A stretch of 64,000 bases of DNA from an uncultured Propionivibrio sp. (GCF_963666255.1 NZ_OY762656.1:124001-188000), one strand, 5' to 3'; positions 1 through 8,575 are shown, counted from the stretch's first letter. Notes: generated by a model not told the origin, from the sequence alone. Numbers and translations are program-made.

Positions 1-1
1 T

Positions 2-478
2 TTCCGCCAGGCAGCCCAGTCCGGGCATGCCGCTGCCCAGGCGGCGCTGGCCGTCATGCTCTCCTCCGGAAAGGGCTGCCCCCAGGACAGCAGGGAAGCG
101 GTCTTCTGGTGGACAAAAGCCGCCGAGCAGGGCGATGCCGAGTCGCAGTACAACCTCGGGTTGATGTACGAGAAAGGCGTGGGCGTCGCCGCCGATATCG
201 TTCAGGCGGAGACCTGGATGCGCAAGGCGGCCGAGCAAGGCGTCGTCATTGCGCAAATCCGTCTCGGCCTGTTTCACGCGATGGGCCGGCTTGGAAAGCC
301 GGATCTTGTCGAGGCATACGCCTGGTTTGCGCTTGCCGCGCGCAGCGGGAATGAGGCGGCGCTGGCCAATCGCGAACATGCAGAATCCATGCTGTCGCCG
401 CAGGATCTTCGCGAAGGACGGCGGCGGGCCGAGCAGATTTACAAGAGATTGCCGGGTTCGCGCGGCACCGCCGCTTGA
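2..478 (+). CDS. Sel1-like repeat protein, 3' end only
   Basis: The reading frame is open from the left edge, so the N-terminus lies outside the window; about 158 residues are visible. They form at least three Sel1-type (TPR-like) helical repeats, seen as repeated W-x-x-K-A-A-E-Q-G and L-G-x-M-Y-E-K-G-V-G-V signatures (residues counted from the edge about 5-110), then a charged C-terminal helix. Sel1 proteins are scaffolds for protein-protein contacts; no enzymatic motif is visible. The gene converges on the glycan cluster, with 16 bases between the two stop codons. The partner and role cannot be told from this fragment. Confidence 0.8.
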   Translation, partial: FRQAAQSGHAAAQAALAVMLSSGKGCPQDSREAVFWWTKAAEQGDAESQYNLGLMYEKGVGVAADIVQAETWMRKAAEQGVVIAQIRLGLFHAMGRLGKPDLVEAYAWFALAARSGNEAALANREHAESMLSPQDLREGRRRAEQIYKRLPGSRGTAA

Positions 479-494
479 CCGGCCGGCTCCGTCC

Positions 495-1397
495 TCACGC
501 CGACAGGGCTGCGATCGCCGCGAGCAAGGTGTTGCGCGCGACACCAGGCCAGCGCGGGTCATTCACGAACGCCTGAAGCCGGCGCCCGGCGGCAAGAAGC
601 CGGCGGCCATCGCGCAATACGTCCGCCAGCGTTTCGGCAAACCGGTCCTTCGGAATGAAAATCACGCCACTGTGTTCCCATGACGCGACTTCGGAGTGCA
701 CTGACGTTTCCGAGAGGATCGGTATTCCCATCGCGGCAGGGCGCAAACAGCGAATTGTCTCGAACACCTCGGACTGAAATCCGTGAATATTGAGTACGCC
801 GGCGCAGTCCATCAGGACAGGTGTCAGGTTGGCCCCGTAGGCACCGGAAAAACACTTGAGATTGACGCCATGGCGAGCAATGTCCTTCAAGCGCTCGATA
901 CGGTCCCCCAATCCGGTTGATCCGTAGAACGCAAGATCGTGCCGGATCGCCACGCTGTCATAGGGCACCGTATGTTCCCGGGCAAAGCTCGGGTCCGGCA
1001 GCAGCGGAAATTCGAAACAGCGGGCCCCCTTGCCGAACACGGCCTTGAGCTTCGTGATGTTACCGACGTTGTAATCCAGGCTGACATAGTCCCCCAGCAG
1101 GCTCAGGTATTCATCGGTAATCCACGACGATTCACCGGCGAGCTGTTCGGTATTGAATATGATCGTGTTCTGCGGCGAGCTGATTTGCCGGACGTCGACA
1201 AGACTGGCCGTTCCCGGCATTTGCAGACCGAAAAGAATATTGATCTGCCCCGGATCGATGACGTTGAACGACATGGCCGTCCGAAAGCCTGCGCGTTGCA
1301 AGAGGCTATTGACCGAACGCACCGTGTCGTCGAGCACATACGGAAGCTCAAGCGGGGGACGCTTGAGCAGTACCAGATTGATCAACTTGTCATCCAT
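495..1397 (-). CDS. probable GT-B glycosyltransferase-like protein
   Basis: 300 residues starting at an ATG with a G-rich Shine-Dalgarno (GGGGG, 6 bases upstream). The C-terminal half has the pattern of family-1/CgeB-like glycosyltransferases: a segment reading N-I-H-G-F-Q-S-E-V-F-E-T followed by R-C-L-x-P-A-A-M-G-I-P-I-L-S-E (about residues 200-235), which in that fold binds the sugar nucleotide and marks the acceptor/donor cleft. The N-terminal half is diverged and shows no clear motif. It is the last gene of the minus-strand glycan cluster, 67 bases after a family-2 glycosyltransferase. Donor and acceptor are unknown; the fold assignment is by pattern only. Confidence 0.55.
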   Translation of the reverse strand: MDDKLINLVLLKRPPLELPYVLDDTVRSVNSLLQRAGFRTAMSFNVIDPGQINILFGLQMPGTASLVDVRQISSPQNTIIFNTEQLAGESSWITDEYLSLLGDYVSLDYNVGNITKLKAVFGKGARCFEFPLLPDPSFAREHTVPYDSVAIRHDLAFYGSTGLGDRIERLKDIARHGVNLKCFSGAYGANLTPVLMDCAGVLNIHGFQSEVFETIRCLRPAAMGIPILSETSVHSEVASWEHSGVIFIPKDRFAETLADVLRDGRRLLAAGRRLQAFVNDPRWPGVARNTLLAAIAALSA

Positions 1398-1464
1398 CGA
1401 TACCCCCGCGGATTCACGTCATCCCCGTCGGCACCCACCACGGCAGGGCTATCCTTGCCTGACA

Positions 1465-2244
1465 TCACAGCAGGTCTTCCGACACCCCGACCCCCAGGCT
1501 CGCCAGCACGCGCCCCCGGGCACTGCGTATCTGACTGTCGGACGACGGCCACTTGCGATAAATCGACAGGAAATCCAATGCATAGACCATGGCCTTGTCG
1601 GCAGGATTATTCCGGCTTTCGCCTTCGGCCAGATGCACGACCGGACCGCGCAGCGGAACATGCCGGAAATTCAGGCGCGATCCGCTCTTCAGCGAGATGA
1701 GCCACTCCCAGTCCTCGTGCGTGGCCAGGCGCGTGTCAAAGGGAAAGGCTTTCGCCGTGGCCGCCGGCAGCAACAGGGAATTGACCGGAATGAAGTTTCC
1801 GATAAAGAGATAGTCCGAAGCTGTCTTCGACTGGTCAACGAACTCCCGGCGCAACTCGACGGGCAAGGCCTGATCCCGGCTTTCGGAAAGCCTCGTAAAG
1901 TCAAAATAGAGTATCGCGCCGTGATCGCCCAGATACGCTGACGCGTTGGCGAGGTAGTCCGGCTCGAAGCTGTCGTCATCGTCAAGAAAACAGAGCCACT
2001 GCCCCCGAGCCATGCCGGCTCCGATATTCCGGCTCTGCGCCGGACCGCGCACCCCGGGAACGGAGAGAAACAGGTCGTTCTCGCGCAGCTTCGCCGCCGC
2101 GACCTGGCGGGTCTCGTAGCTCCCCTCGTCGGTACAAAGAACAATTTCAAAGTCCTGAAAAGTCTGCTGCAGCAGCGATTCCAGCGCACGCTCCAGCAGG
2201 CGCGGCCTCCGGTGGGTCGTCACAACGATCGAAATGAGCGGATT
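1465..2244 (-). CDS. family 2 glycosyltransferase
   Basis: The start is taken as the ATG giving M-N-P-L-I-S-I-V-V (259 residues), because the GT-A fold normally begins there; an ATG 18 bases upstream is in frame but also has no clear ribosome site. The N-terminus has the nucleotide-binding strand S-I-V-V-T-T-H-R-R; the metal-binding acidic patch is F-L-D-D-D-D-S-F (about residue 85); T-H-E-D-W-E-W supplies the ED motif of the acceptor site (about residue 170). It should transfer a sugar from a nucleotide donor on the cytoplasmic side. It belongs to the same cluster as a similar enzyme at 6564-7364, with which it shares layout and the final 'Y-R-K/R-x-P' segment. Confidence 0.85.
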   Translation of the reverse strand, partial: NPLISIVVTTHRRPRLLERALESLLQQTFQDFEIVLCTDEGSYETRQVAAAKLRENDLFLSVPGVRGPAQSRNIGAGMARGQWLCFLDDDDSFEPDYLANASAYLGDHGAILYFDFTRLSESRDQALPVELRREFVDQSKTASDYLFIGNFIPVNSLLLPAATAKAFPFDTRLATHEDWEWLISLKSGSRLNFRHVPLRGPVVHLAEGESRNNPADKAMVYALDFLSIYRKWPSSDSQIRSARGRVLASLGVGVSEDLL

Positions 2245-2290
2245 CATGAGCTGGCCTGCCATTACCAGTACGGGAACGAAGCGAAAAACA

Positions 2291-2953
2291 TCAGAGCGGA
2301 AGCGGAATAAAGCTTTCGCGACTCAACACATCCTGCGGGCAAGGAATGAAAGTCCCCTCGCCGTTAACGAAGTACATCTTTTCCCGCTCGCTGTCGAACA
2401 GATGCTCGTAGTAGAGCCGCTCGCTGTATTCAGTAATCAGGAAACGGGAGACGATCTCTGTAACGCTCCGCCGCCCGGCGTCTTTGCTGAGCAAGCGCTC
2501 CAGGCGCACGCTAATCGGCGTATAGACGAAGATAATGACGTCGAGAAGCTGCGTGATCGCCTCGGGTCCAAGCAGCGCACCTTCGCAAATCACTCGCCGA
2601 CCGTTCGGAACCAGGCTCGCGGCGCCGAAACTTCCCTTATCCCGGTCATAGGCTTCCAGATCAACCGGCTGGTCGCCGGCCAGCGCCGCCACATCGCGGA
2701 TCACTGAATCCCAGTCCCACCAGTTGAACTGATTGCAAGCATCGATGTATGCGTGAATCGAGCTTTCGGCCTTGGCCTTCAGAAGTCGCTTGCGGAACTG
2801 CGAGTCGCCAACGAAGCGCCCGTCGATACCGTATGAAATGAACTTGTCCGAAGGCAGATTCCTGGCCAGAGTGCTTTTCCCCGCCCCGGCGTTGCCGGTG
2901 ACGCCGACAACGCGGTAGGAGCCGTTAAGCAGGAACGATTCGATCTCCGTCAT
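2291..2953 (-). CDS. P-loop kinase, uridine kinase-like
   Basis: 220 residues. A Walker A loop G-N-A-G-A-G-K-S-T lies at residues 20-28 directly after a hydrophobic strand, and R-R-V-I-C-E-G-A-L (about residue 130) looks like the strand 3 / lid region of nucleoside and small-molecule kinases such as uridine kinase. The phosphate acceptor cannot be named. The start codon overlaps the stop of the HAD gene (ATGA), so the two are probably translationally coupled; together with the nucleotidyltransferase they look like an activation module (kinase, phosphatase, nucleotidyltransferase) for a phosphorylated precursor. No transmembrane segments; cytoplasmic. Confidence 0.65.
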   Translation of the reverse strand: MTEIESFLLNGSYRVVGVTGNAGAGKSTLARNLPSDKFISYGIDGRFVGDSQFRKRLLKAKAESSIHAYIDACNQFNWWDWDSVIRDVAALAGDQPVDLEAYDRDKGSFGAASLVPNGRRVICEGALLGPEAITQLLDVIIFVYTPISVRLERLLSKDAGRRSVTEIVSRFLITEYSERLYYEHLFDSEREKMYFVNGEGTFIPCPQDVLSRESFIPLPL

Positions 2954-3288
2954 AAGCGAATGTCCTCAAGACCCTGGTCGCGCGGTACCGGAATCGCAAC
3001 CGCGCGCACCTCCTCACCTTTCGTATCATTGATCAGCACCCGGATGCCGACCGGAAGATCGAACAGGGTCAGTTCAAACACGAAGCCTGCCTCGTTTCTG
3101 AGCCGGGCGAGAATCCGCTCAGCCGCCGCGGCCGAGCGATTCGTCGTCAGGATGCAGAAATGTCCGGCCCGCCGAGCGTCGAGAAGGAAATCCAGCGCGC
3201 CCGGAAGAAGGACATCGTCGACGTCAAACGGCGTGTAGTTATGGCGAACCAGCGTACCGTCGAGGTCGATGAACAGCGTCTTAGGCAT
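2950..3288 (-). CDS. small HAD-family phosphatase
   Basis: 112 residues, a minimal HAD core. Motif I is F-I-D-L-D-G-T-L (nucleophile Asp8, general acid Asp10), motif II is the T-T-N segment around residues 48-50, and the acidic motif IV is probably I-N-D-T-K-G (Asp88). No cap domain insertion is present, as in compact HAD-III phosphatases that act on sugar phosphates. It overlaps the nucleotidyltransferase stop by 8 bases and the kinase start by 4 bases. A role in removing a phosphate during synthesis of an activated sugar is inferred from this neighbourhood; the substrate is unknown. Confidence 0.75.
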   Translation of the reverse strand: MPKTLFIDLDGTLVRHNYTPFDVDDVLLPGALDFLLDARRAGHFCILTTNRSAAAAERILARLRNEAGFVFELTLFDLPVGIRVLINDTKGEEVRAVAIPVPRDQGLEDIRL

Positions 3289-4006
3289 CTTGCCAGAGCT
3301 TTCTCACTGCGGAGAGATCGTCCTCGTTCCCGAACTCGTAGACCACGGAACACTCCTTCGCCACCAGCGGCTGCGACTGCAAATAGGCGGCGACACCATC
3401 GTCCGTGAGGTCGCTCAGCGCATTGTATTTGGCGTACATGTTCGCCTTGAGCAGCGGCGTGTTCCCGAAGACGAAAGTACCGAGGACGCCATTTGAAAAT
3501 TTGGTCGGCTCCGAGTTGTTGACGATCTCCGAAACATTTCCGTTCTCGACACGCACACTGTGACGGAAGGTTCCGGGGAAACCCTTGGTGTTTTCGTTGA
3601 CGTAATACAGGCAATCATCCTCGACCACCAGGTTGTCGAGCATCACCAGGTCGCAGAACGTGACGATCGTACCGTAGCGGGAGTCGGCGTGGTCAAGGCA
3701 ATACAGAGTCGAATAGGCATTGTTCCGCATCGACTCGGGCGCTTCCATGCTGAACTCGATCGGGTACTTGTAGCGCCCGGAAATGTAGGACGTCAACAGG
3801 TCGGCATGGTAGCCAACACCGATGATGAATTTGTGCGCAATATTGCTGTAGCGCTCGATGATGAAATCGATCGCCCGCATTTTCCCGAGCTTGGTCAGCG
3901 CCTTAGGAATGTAGTCCGATGCCACCCCCATCCGGGATCCTGCCCCCCCGGCCAGTACGATGACGTTATACCGTTTATGGCTCAGCGATACCGCTTTCCC
4001 GATCAT
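3281..4006 (-). CDS. sugar/phosphate nucleotidyltransferase
   Basis: 241 residues when started at the ATG that overlaps the previous stop (ATGA) and has an AAAGGGG ribosome site; a longer in-frame version has no support. The NTP-binding signature L-A-G-G-A-G-S-R-M-G is at residues 18-27, followed by I-P-K-A-L (33-37) and a D-L-V-M-L segment that should hold the metal-binding Asp. The stretch N-N-A-Y-S-T-L-Y resembles the N-x-x-S-S-L-Y of LicC-type cytidylyltransferases. The likely reaction is NTP + phosphorylated precursor giving an NDP-activated donor for the neighbouring transferases; neither NTP nor precursor can be read from the sequence. Confidence 0.75.
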   Translation of the reverse strand: MIGKAVSLSHKRYNVIVLAGGAGSRMGVASDYIPKALTKLGKMRAIDFIIERYSNIAHKFIIGVGYHADLLTSYISGRYKYPIEFSMEAPESMRNNAYSTLYCLDHADSRYGTIVTFCDLVMLDNLVVEDDCLYYVNENTKGFPGTFRHSVRVENGNVSEIVNNSEPTKFSNGVLGTFVFGNTPLLKANMYAKYNALSDLTDDGVAAYLQSQPLVAKECSVVYEFGNEDDLSAVRKLWQDA

Positions 4007-4620
4007 TCGACCACCCCTTTCCCGTCGGCAAACGCAACGCCTGTCCATTTCTCGCGGAACAGCAGCGCGTTACGATTCAGTTGTGCATTCTTCTGTTCGT
4101 GCTTGTGGATGACGCGGACTTCATTGTGTATCGCAAACTTCACATGCGGAATCTTGACTCTCAGCTGATTGCAGAAATCTCCGTCGTCATAACCGCTGCC
4201 AATGTAGCGTTCGTCCATCCGGGTTCCGTCATTGCGAAACGCGACACAGCAGAACGGCACGATCGGACGATCGGTGACAAGCCATGCCGGATGCATATTT
4301 ACATCCCTCGAACAGGTGAGCTGAACCGAACCATCCTTGTTCAGAAGACGGGCCGCCACGGCGCCGATCATCGGATCCTGCTGCATCGGTTCGATCAGCT
4401 TGAGGTCCCAGCCACGCTGAAAGCCGGTAATATCGTCATCGACCTTGAGAATGAAATCGCCTTCGGCACTGTTCAGGCCACGATTGACATTGATGGCGAC
4501 ACTTTCGCGGCTGCTCGAAATGACCAATTTCAGATCCGATGCCACCGTCATGCGAATTTCTTCGACAAGCGGCCGCAATTCGTCGTTGGTCCGAACTGTT
4601 GCAATCAACAAGGTGTTCAT
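4003..4620 (-). CDS. family 2-like glycosyltransferase (short)
   Basis: 205 residues starting at the ATG coupled to the SDR stop (ATGA) with an AAAGGAAAAAGGA ribosome site. The fold is GT-A like: N-terminal strand N-T-L-L-I-A-T-V-R, G-D-F-I-L-K-V-D-D-D-I (acidic triad at residues 61-63) and a later G-S-G-Y-D-D-G-D-F segment equivalent to the acceptor-site acidic motif. It is shorter than usual (about 250-300 residues), lacking a C-terminal extension. Probably a cytoplasmic glycosyltransferase or related transferase using the donor made by the adjacent enzymes. Confidence 0.7.
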   Translation of the reverse strand: MNTLLIATVRTNDELRPLVEEIRMTVASDLKLVISSSRESVAINVNRGLNSAEGDFILKVDDDITGFQRGWDLKLIEPMQQDPMIGAVAARLLNKDGSVQLTCSRDVNMHPAWLVTDRPIVPFCCVAFRNDGTRMDERYIGSGYDDGDFCNQLRVKIPHVKFAIHNEVRVIHKHEQKNAQLNRNALLFREKWTGVAFADGKGVVE

Positions 4621-5708
4621 ATCAATCCTTTTTCCTTTAACCGCATATGTTCCATGCTCGAGGTATCCTCGGCCGTCGAAAACCGGGACCAGTGCTCGCG
4701 CACGAACCGACAATACTGCTCGATAGCCTCGTCAAGCGTTACCTTTGGTTCCCAACCGGTCATTTCCCTGAATTTCCGGCAGATCGCCTGACTGTGCTTG
4801 ATATCCCCGAAACGATACTCTCCGGAAAATGCGAGGGGTTTTCCCGGCATCAGACGCGCGATCATCTGATCGGAAATCGCACGTAGCGACCTGGATCTCT
4901 CGGTCCCGATATTGAACGCCTCAAACAGAAAATCCTGACGCATCCTGGTTGCCGCAAAATGCGCGGCGCCGACATCGTCGGCACAAATCAGATCGCGGGT
5001 CTGTTCCCCATCCTCGTACATGGAGACCTGCGGACTGTTGATGATCTTGTTGGCGATGACCGACAACACCCCGGTAAACGGATTGTTCGGATTGGAATTA
5101 AGCCCGTAAACCGAGAAATACCGCAGAGAAATGGCTCTCATGCGATAAGTCTGAGAAAACACCCTGAGCAAATCTTCCTGCGCTTTTTTTGTAAATCCAT
5201 AAACGGATTTCGGATGTAACTCGCATGACTCATCGATCGCCTGCGGCATCATGGGCTGAGCACATACCGGACAAGCCGGCCCGGCGACACCTTCGCGACT
5301 CGGATAGAATATCCCGTGTTGCGAGCACCGGTACGGACCTTCTCCATACGGCCCCATGCTGCCGGCCAGCATGAACAACTCCGGCATGTACCCCTTGTTC
5401 GATACAAAAGCCTGCAACAACTTCGCCGTAAATGTCACGTTGTTGTCGACATATTTCAGTACGTTGTACTGGCTTTCCCCCACCCCGACGAACGCGGCCT
5501 GATGGGAGACGATGTCGAACTTGCGGTAGGTGACCAACTCTTCAAGACTGCCGATCCCCGAGATGTCCGTACCGCGCAAGGCCGAGTAATCGTTGAACGA
5601 ATTGGCACGGTTGTCGTAGACATACACATCATCGCCGGCCGCCAGATGCCTGTCGACAATCGCCTGGCCGATCAGGCCTCCACCGCCGGTTACCAGAACG
5701 GTTTTCAT
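4617..5708 (-). CDS. NAD-dependent epimerase/dehydratase with Cys-rich insert
   Basis: 363 residues from the ATG that places the Rossmann motif T-G-G-G-G-L-I-G at residues 7-14. The SDR catalytic set is visible: Ser117, Tyr170 and Lys174 (Y-G-F-T-K). Between Ser and Tyr lies an insertion with C-S-Q-H (128-131) and C-P-V-C (146-149), a zinc-ribbon-like arrangement known from a subset of nucleotide-sugar epimerases. The enzyme should reshape an NDP-sugar (epimerisation or 4,6-dehydration). It begins a run of overlapping genes (SDR, glycosyltransferase, nucleotidyltransferase, HAD, kinase), suggesting one dedicated pathway. About 110 bases upstream separate it from the GT32-like gene; I see no feature there. 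Confidence 0.85.
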   Translation of the reverse strand: MKTVLVTGGGGLIGQAIVDRHLAAGDDVYVYDNRANSFNDYSALRGTDISGIGSLEELVTYRKFDIVSHQAAFVGVGESQYNVLKYVDNNVTFTAKLLQAFVSNKGYMPELFMLAGSMGPYGEGPYRCSQHGIFYPSREGVAGPACPVCAQPMMPQAIDESCELHPKSVYGFTKKAQEDLLRVFSQTYRMRAISLRYFSVYGLNSNPNNPFTGVLSVIANKIINSPQVSMYEDGEQTRDLICADDVGAAHFAATRMRQDFLFEAFNIGTERSRSLRAISDQMIARLMPGKPLAFSGEYRFGDIKHSQAICRKFREMTGWEPKVTLDEAIEQYCRFVREHWSRFSTAEDTSSMEHMRLKEKGLI

Positions 5709-5821
5709 GGCTGTGCGCCCTCGCATCCAGGATAGTGCCATTGAACAGTCAGCATTTCAGTATTCCGCCCCCTTGGTTCAAATCAAATTCTCTGAGCATA
5801 CCCACCGGACAGGCACGGGCC

Positions 5822-6538
5822 TCAGCGATATGCCGAGAACACCGGCTCGATCGGCGCTTGAAGCAGTTGCGACCGGTTTTCGTAGATCAGCGGATGGAAT
5901 ATTTCGCCGAGCAATTCGGCCCACCGCAACGGATACGCCGACTTGGTGCCGTCCGGCATTATGACGCCGGTCTGATCCTGCGGATGCTGCGCCGGGAACT
6001 GCCGCAGTTGCTCCAGTTTCTGGTCAAGCAGCGCATTGGTCCGGCTGAGCCATGCCCCGGACAATTCCGAGTGCCGCTTGAAAATGAACGCGCAAAGGCC
6101 GATCAATTCCTGATGGCTGGCGCGGATCGTGTCGCCGAGCGCCCCCGATACGTGCGGAATACCATGCGCAAGCTCGCGATAGCCGAGCGCCTGCCGGTCC
6201 GATTTTTCGAGCTGATCGAAAAACTCGCCCCAGCACCGGTTCGTGTTCTTGATATCGGCATAGCCACCGCCATAGTGGTACATCAGGTAACAACGCAGGT
6301 AGTCCGCTTTGTGCGTCGAACTCAGATACGGGAAAGCCGCATGCAACGGCGCGTCGTCCCGCACCCATTCGGCGACCGTGTCCCGCGTGATGAACGCCAC
6401 CGGACAGCCGCTGTTCTTGAAGATCGACCAGAGCGCCCGCAACCGGTTTTCCGACATGACCTCGTTACCGGTCCAGAGACAGAAGATCGTCCTGGCCTTC
6501 ACGGCATCGAATTGCGCAAGACATTCCTGTGTTGGCAC
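5822..6538 (-). CDS. GT32-like glycosyltransferase, atypical DxD
   Basis: The start is set at a GTG that has an excellent ribosome site (GGGGGAAGAGG) and gives 238 residues; an upstream ATG is in frame but overlaps the previous gene. The core matches the DXD-sugar transferase family (GT32/capsule synthesis): K-A-D-Y-L-R-C-Y-L-M-Y-H-Y-G-G-G-Y-A-D-I-K. In most members this last part reads Y-x-D-x-D; here it is A-D-I-K, so the second Asp is absent. Either this is a subfamily with altered metal binding or the residue is supplied elsewhere. Probably cytoplasmic, acceptor unknown. Confidence 0.7.
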   Translation of the reverse strand: MPTQECLAQFDAVKARTIFCLWTGNEVMSENRLRALWSIFKNSGCPVAFITRDTVAEWVRDDAPLHAAFPYLSSTHKADYLRCYLMYHYGGGYADIKNTNRCWGEFFDQLEKSDRQALGYRELAHGIPHVSGALGDTIRASHQELIGLCAFIFKRHSELSGAWLSRTNALLDQKLEQLRQFPAQHPQDQTGVIMPDGTKSAYPLRWAELLGEIFHPLIYENRSQLLQAPIEPVFSAYR

Positions 6539-6563
6539 GCCTCTTCCCCCTCGTATTGCAAAC

Positions 6564-7364
6564 TCACAGCATCGCAGCGGGCACATTCATGCCGCACAGC
6601 GCCAGCAATGCGGCCCTCTTGCTGCGAAGCGCCTCGTTCGGCGCAGGATGCCGCCGGTATACGTACAGATAATCCAGCACCGCATTGAAGTCGGTGGCCT
6701 TCTGGCTGGCCCCCCGCCTGTCGGTTGAATCGTCATGAACCTCGAACACCCTGGATCCCAGCACCGGCAGGTGCCCCGGCATCATACGGTCGAAAACGGA
6801 AAGCTGAAAGTCCCAATCCTCATACGCCCGCATGAACGGATCGAAGCGCAATCCGGACAACAACTCCCGGGGAAACGCAAAGCACGACATATGGACCTGA
6901 TTCTTGACATAGACTTCTTCAGTCAGATTCCCCGCCATCGACAAGCGCGTTTCCGACAACAATTCCGCTGGCGGTGGAATGCGGCGTTCGCTGACCACCG
7001 AACAGTCGCAATACACCGCATCCCCCTTCGCGATCTCGACACTGTCATAGAGGCCACGAAGAAAACCTTCATGCCAAGCATCATCGTCATCAAGAAACAG
7101 GACGCATCGTCCGTTGATCAGCGACAGCCCAAGGTTCCGGCTGTCCGAAGGCCCCGGTGTACCGGATCTCTTGAGGTAGGTATCGCGCGCGCCAAGCAAC
7201 TCCGCACAGACCGCGTCGGATTCGGGGTCGGCAACATCCGAGATAACGCAGATTTCGAGTTCATTGCGAAAATCCTGCGCGACGATCGATGACAACGCTC
7301 GACGCAGCAAATGCGGTCGCTTGTGCGTCGGCACGATCACCGAAAAAAACGGTATTCTGCTCAT
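6564..7364 (-). CDS. family 2 glycosyltransferase
   Basis: 266 residues with GT-A features: F-S-V-I-V-P-T-H-K-R-P at the N-terminus, V-L-F-L-D-D-D-D-A-W (acidic metal site) and R-A-Y-E-D-W-D-F (ED acceptor motif). A GGGAGA ribosome site precedes the ATG, which overlaps the preceding methyltransferase-TPR... stop as ATGA on the same strand: this gene's start codon shares bases with the end of the fusion gene at 7361. It is closely similar in layout to the enzyme at 1465-2244, suggesting an old duplication. Function: transfer of a sugar from a nucleotide donor during glycan assembly. Confidence 0.87.
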   Translation of the reverse strand: MSRIPFFSVIVPTHKRPHLLRRALSSIVAQDFRNELEICVISDVADPESDAVCAELLGARDTYLKRSGTPGPSDSRNLGLSLINGRCVLFLDDDDAWHEGFLRGLYDSVEIAKGDAVYCDCSVVSERRIPPPAELLSETRLSMAGNLTEEVYVKNQVHMSCFAFPRELLSGLRFDPFMRAYEDWDFQLSVFDRMMPGHLPVLGSRVFEVHDDSTDRRGASQKATDFNAVLDYLYVYRRHPAPNEALRSKRAALLALCGMNVPAAML

Positions 7365-8575
7365 GATGCTCTCCCATTGGCGTTCCGCAACGCTGAACGG
7401 ACCTGATCCACAGCGACCGGAATATCCTGCACACCGTCCGGCGCCCGGACCAACGCCAGATCCAGGAATCGCTGCGCCGCCTCCAGCCGGTCAGCGGCAA
7501 CACAGTGTTTGGCCAACTCAACACAATCCTGCGCCGAGCACTGGCGCATCTCCGGCAGGCCGTCAATCAGGCTCGCCTGCTCGCGATAACGCGCTCCGGC
7601 CTCGAAAACCTTGCACAACAACAAAACGGGACGCACGTCCGCCGGTGCGGACTGATGGGCACGTCGCAGACAGTTCACCGCATCGTCATGCCTTCCTTCG
7701 CCCAACAGTCGGCTGCCAAGATTCAGCAAGGCGTCAAAGTACGTCGGATCCACGGACAGCGCCTGTTGCAGCAACTTTTCCGCCGTCGCAAAATCGAGCA
7801 GCAGCGAAAGGTTGTTCAAGGCCCCCAAGTGCCGCGGGTCAGCGCCAATTATATTGGCATACGCTCCGGCCGCCTCCCGCGCCCGTCCGGCAACATGTTC
7901 ACTGACGGCCCAGGCGAACAGATCCGAGACCTGTTGCTGCCGGGCGACCTCCGGAAAGCGTTCGCCGATATCGACAGGTCCGGACGGCTCGCGGTGAAGC
8001 GTCGCAGTCGGCAACCGTTTCCGCAGAACAAATTCGATCACGCTTGCGCCATCCTGTCCGTCCACGCCCGGCACCCCGGGCGGCAGCTTCTCTAGCCGGA
8101 TGAGTTCTACGTCGGAGACAAAGGTTTCGACCAACCCGGCAACGCTGAGTGAACGCCCTGCCGCCACACCGCGCCCCAAGGGCGTACAGGCCCACTTCGG
8201 AGAAGCCCCTCGTTCACCCGTAGCCGCCGGCGGCCCGCCATCTCTTGCGGCGCGGACCGAGAGCACCAGATGCCCCCCCGGCTTGCAAATCCTGATCCAG
8301 TGCCGCAGCGCCAGCGCGGGATCGTCCAGATACTCGAGGCAGTGGTTCGAATGAACAAAATCGTAGGTATCAGCGGCAACGCCATCCATGCGCACAGGAT
8401 CGCCGTCCACAGCCTGCCACGCGCGGACCGAACGCAACAGCGGGAACAGATCCCCGAACATTGCAGGAGCCTCGCCGACACGCCTGATATCGATCCCATC
8501 GCCGACAAACCAGTGCCTCGCGAAACGACTGTCATGCGCGCGCCGGAGCAACTGCTGGAGGACGATCACATCCAT
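7361..8575 (-). CDS. methyltransferase-like / TPR fusion protein
   Basis: The start is placed at the ATG giving M-D-V-I-V-L-Q-Q (404 residues); upstream in-frame TTG codons lie inside the previous gene. Residues about 1-180 resemble a class I SAM methyltransferase: S-N-H-C-L-E-Y-L-D-D-P followed by C-K-P-G-G-H-L-V-L-S-V, the motif IV/V region of methyltransferase type 11. The classical glycine-rich SAM motif I is not obvious, so activity is uncertain. Residues about 220-390 are TPR-like helical repeats (L-N-N-L-S-L-L-L, A-L-L-N-L-G-S-R). Such fusions occur beside TPR-containing OGT enzymes, as here. Confidence 0.65.
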   Translation of the reverse strand: MDVIVLQQLLRRAHDSRFARHWFVGDGIDIRRVGEAPAMFGDLFPLLRSVRAWQAVDGDPVRMDGVAADTYDFVHSNHCLEYLDDPALALRHWIRICKPGGHLVLSVRAARDGGPPAATGERGASPKWACTPLGRGVAAGRSLSVAGLVETFVSDVELIRLEKLPPGVPGVDGQDGASVIEFVLRKRLPTATLHREPSGPVDIGERFPEVARQQQVSDLFAWAVSEHVAGRAREAAGAYANIIGADPRHLGALNNLSLLLDFATAEKLLQQALSVDPTYFDALLNLGSRLLGEGRHDDAVNCLRRAHQSAPADVRPVLLLCKVFEAGARYREQASLIDGLPEMRQCSAQDCVELAKHCVAADRLEAAQRFLDLALVRAPDGVQDIPVAVDQVRSALRNANGRAS

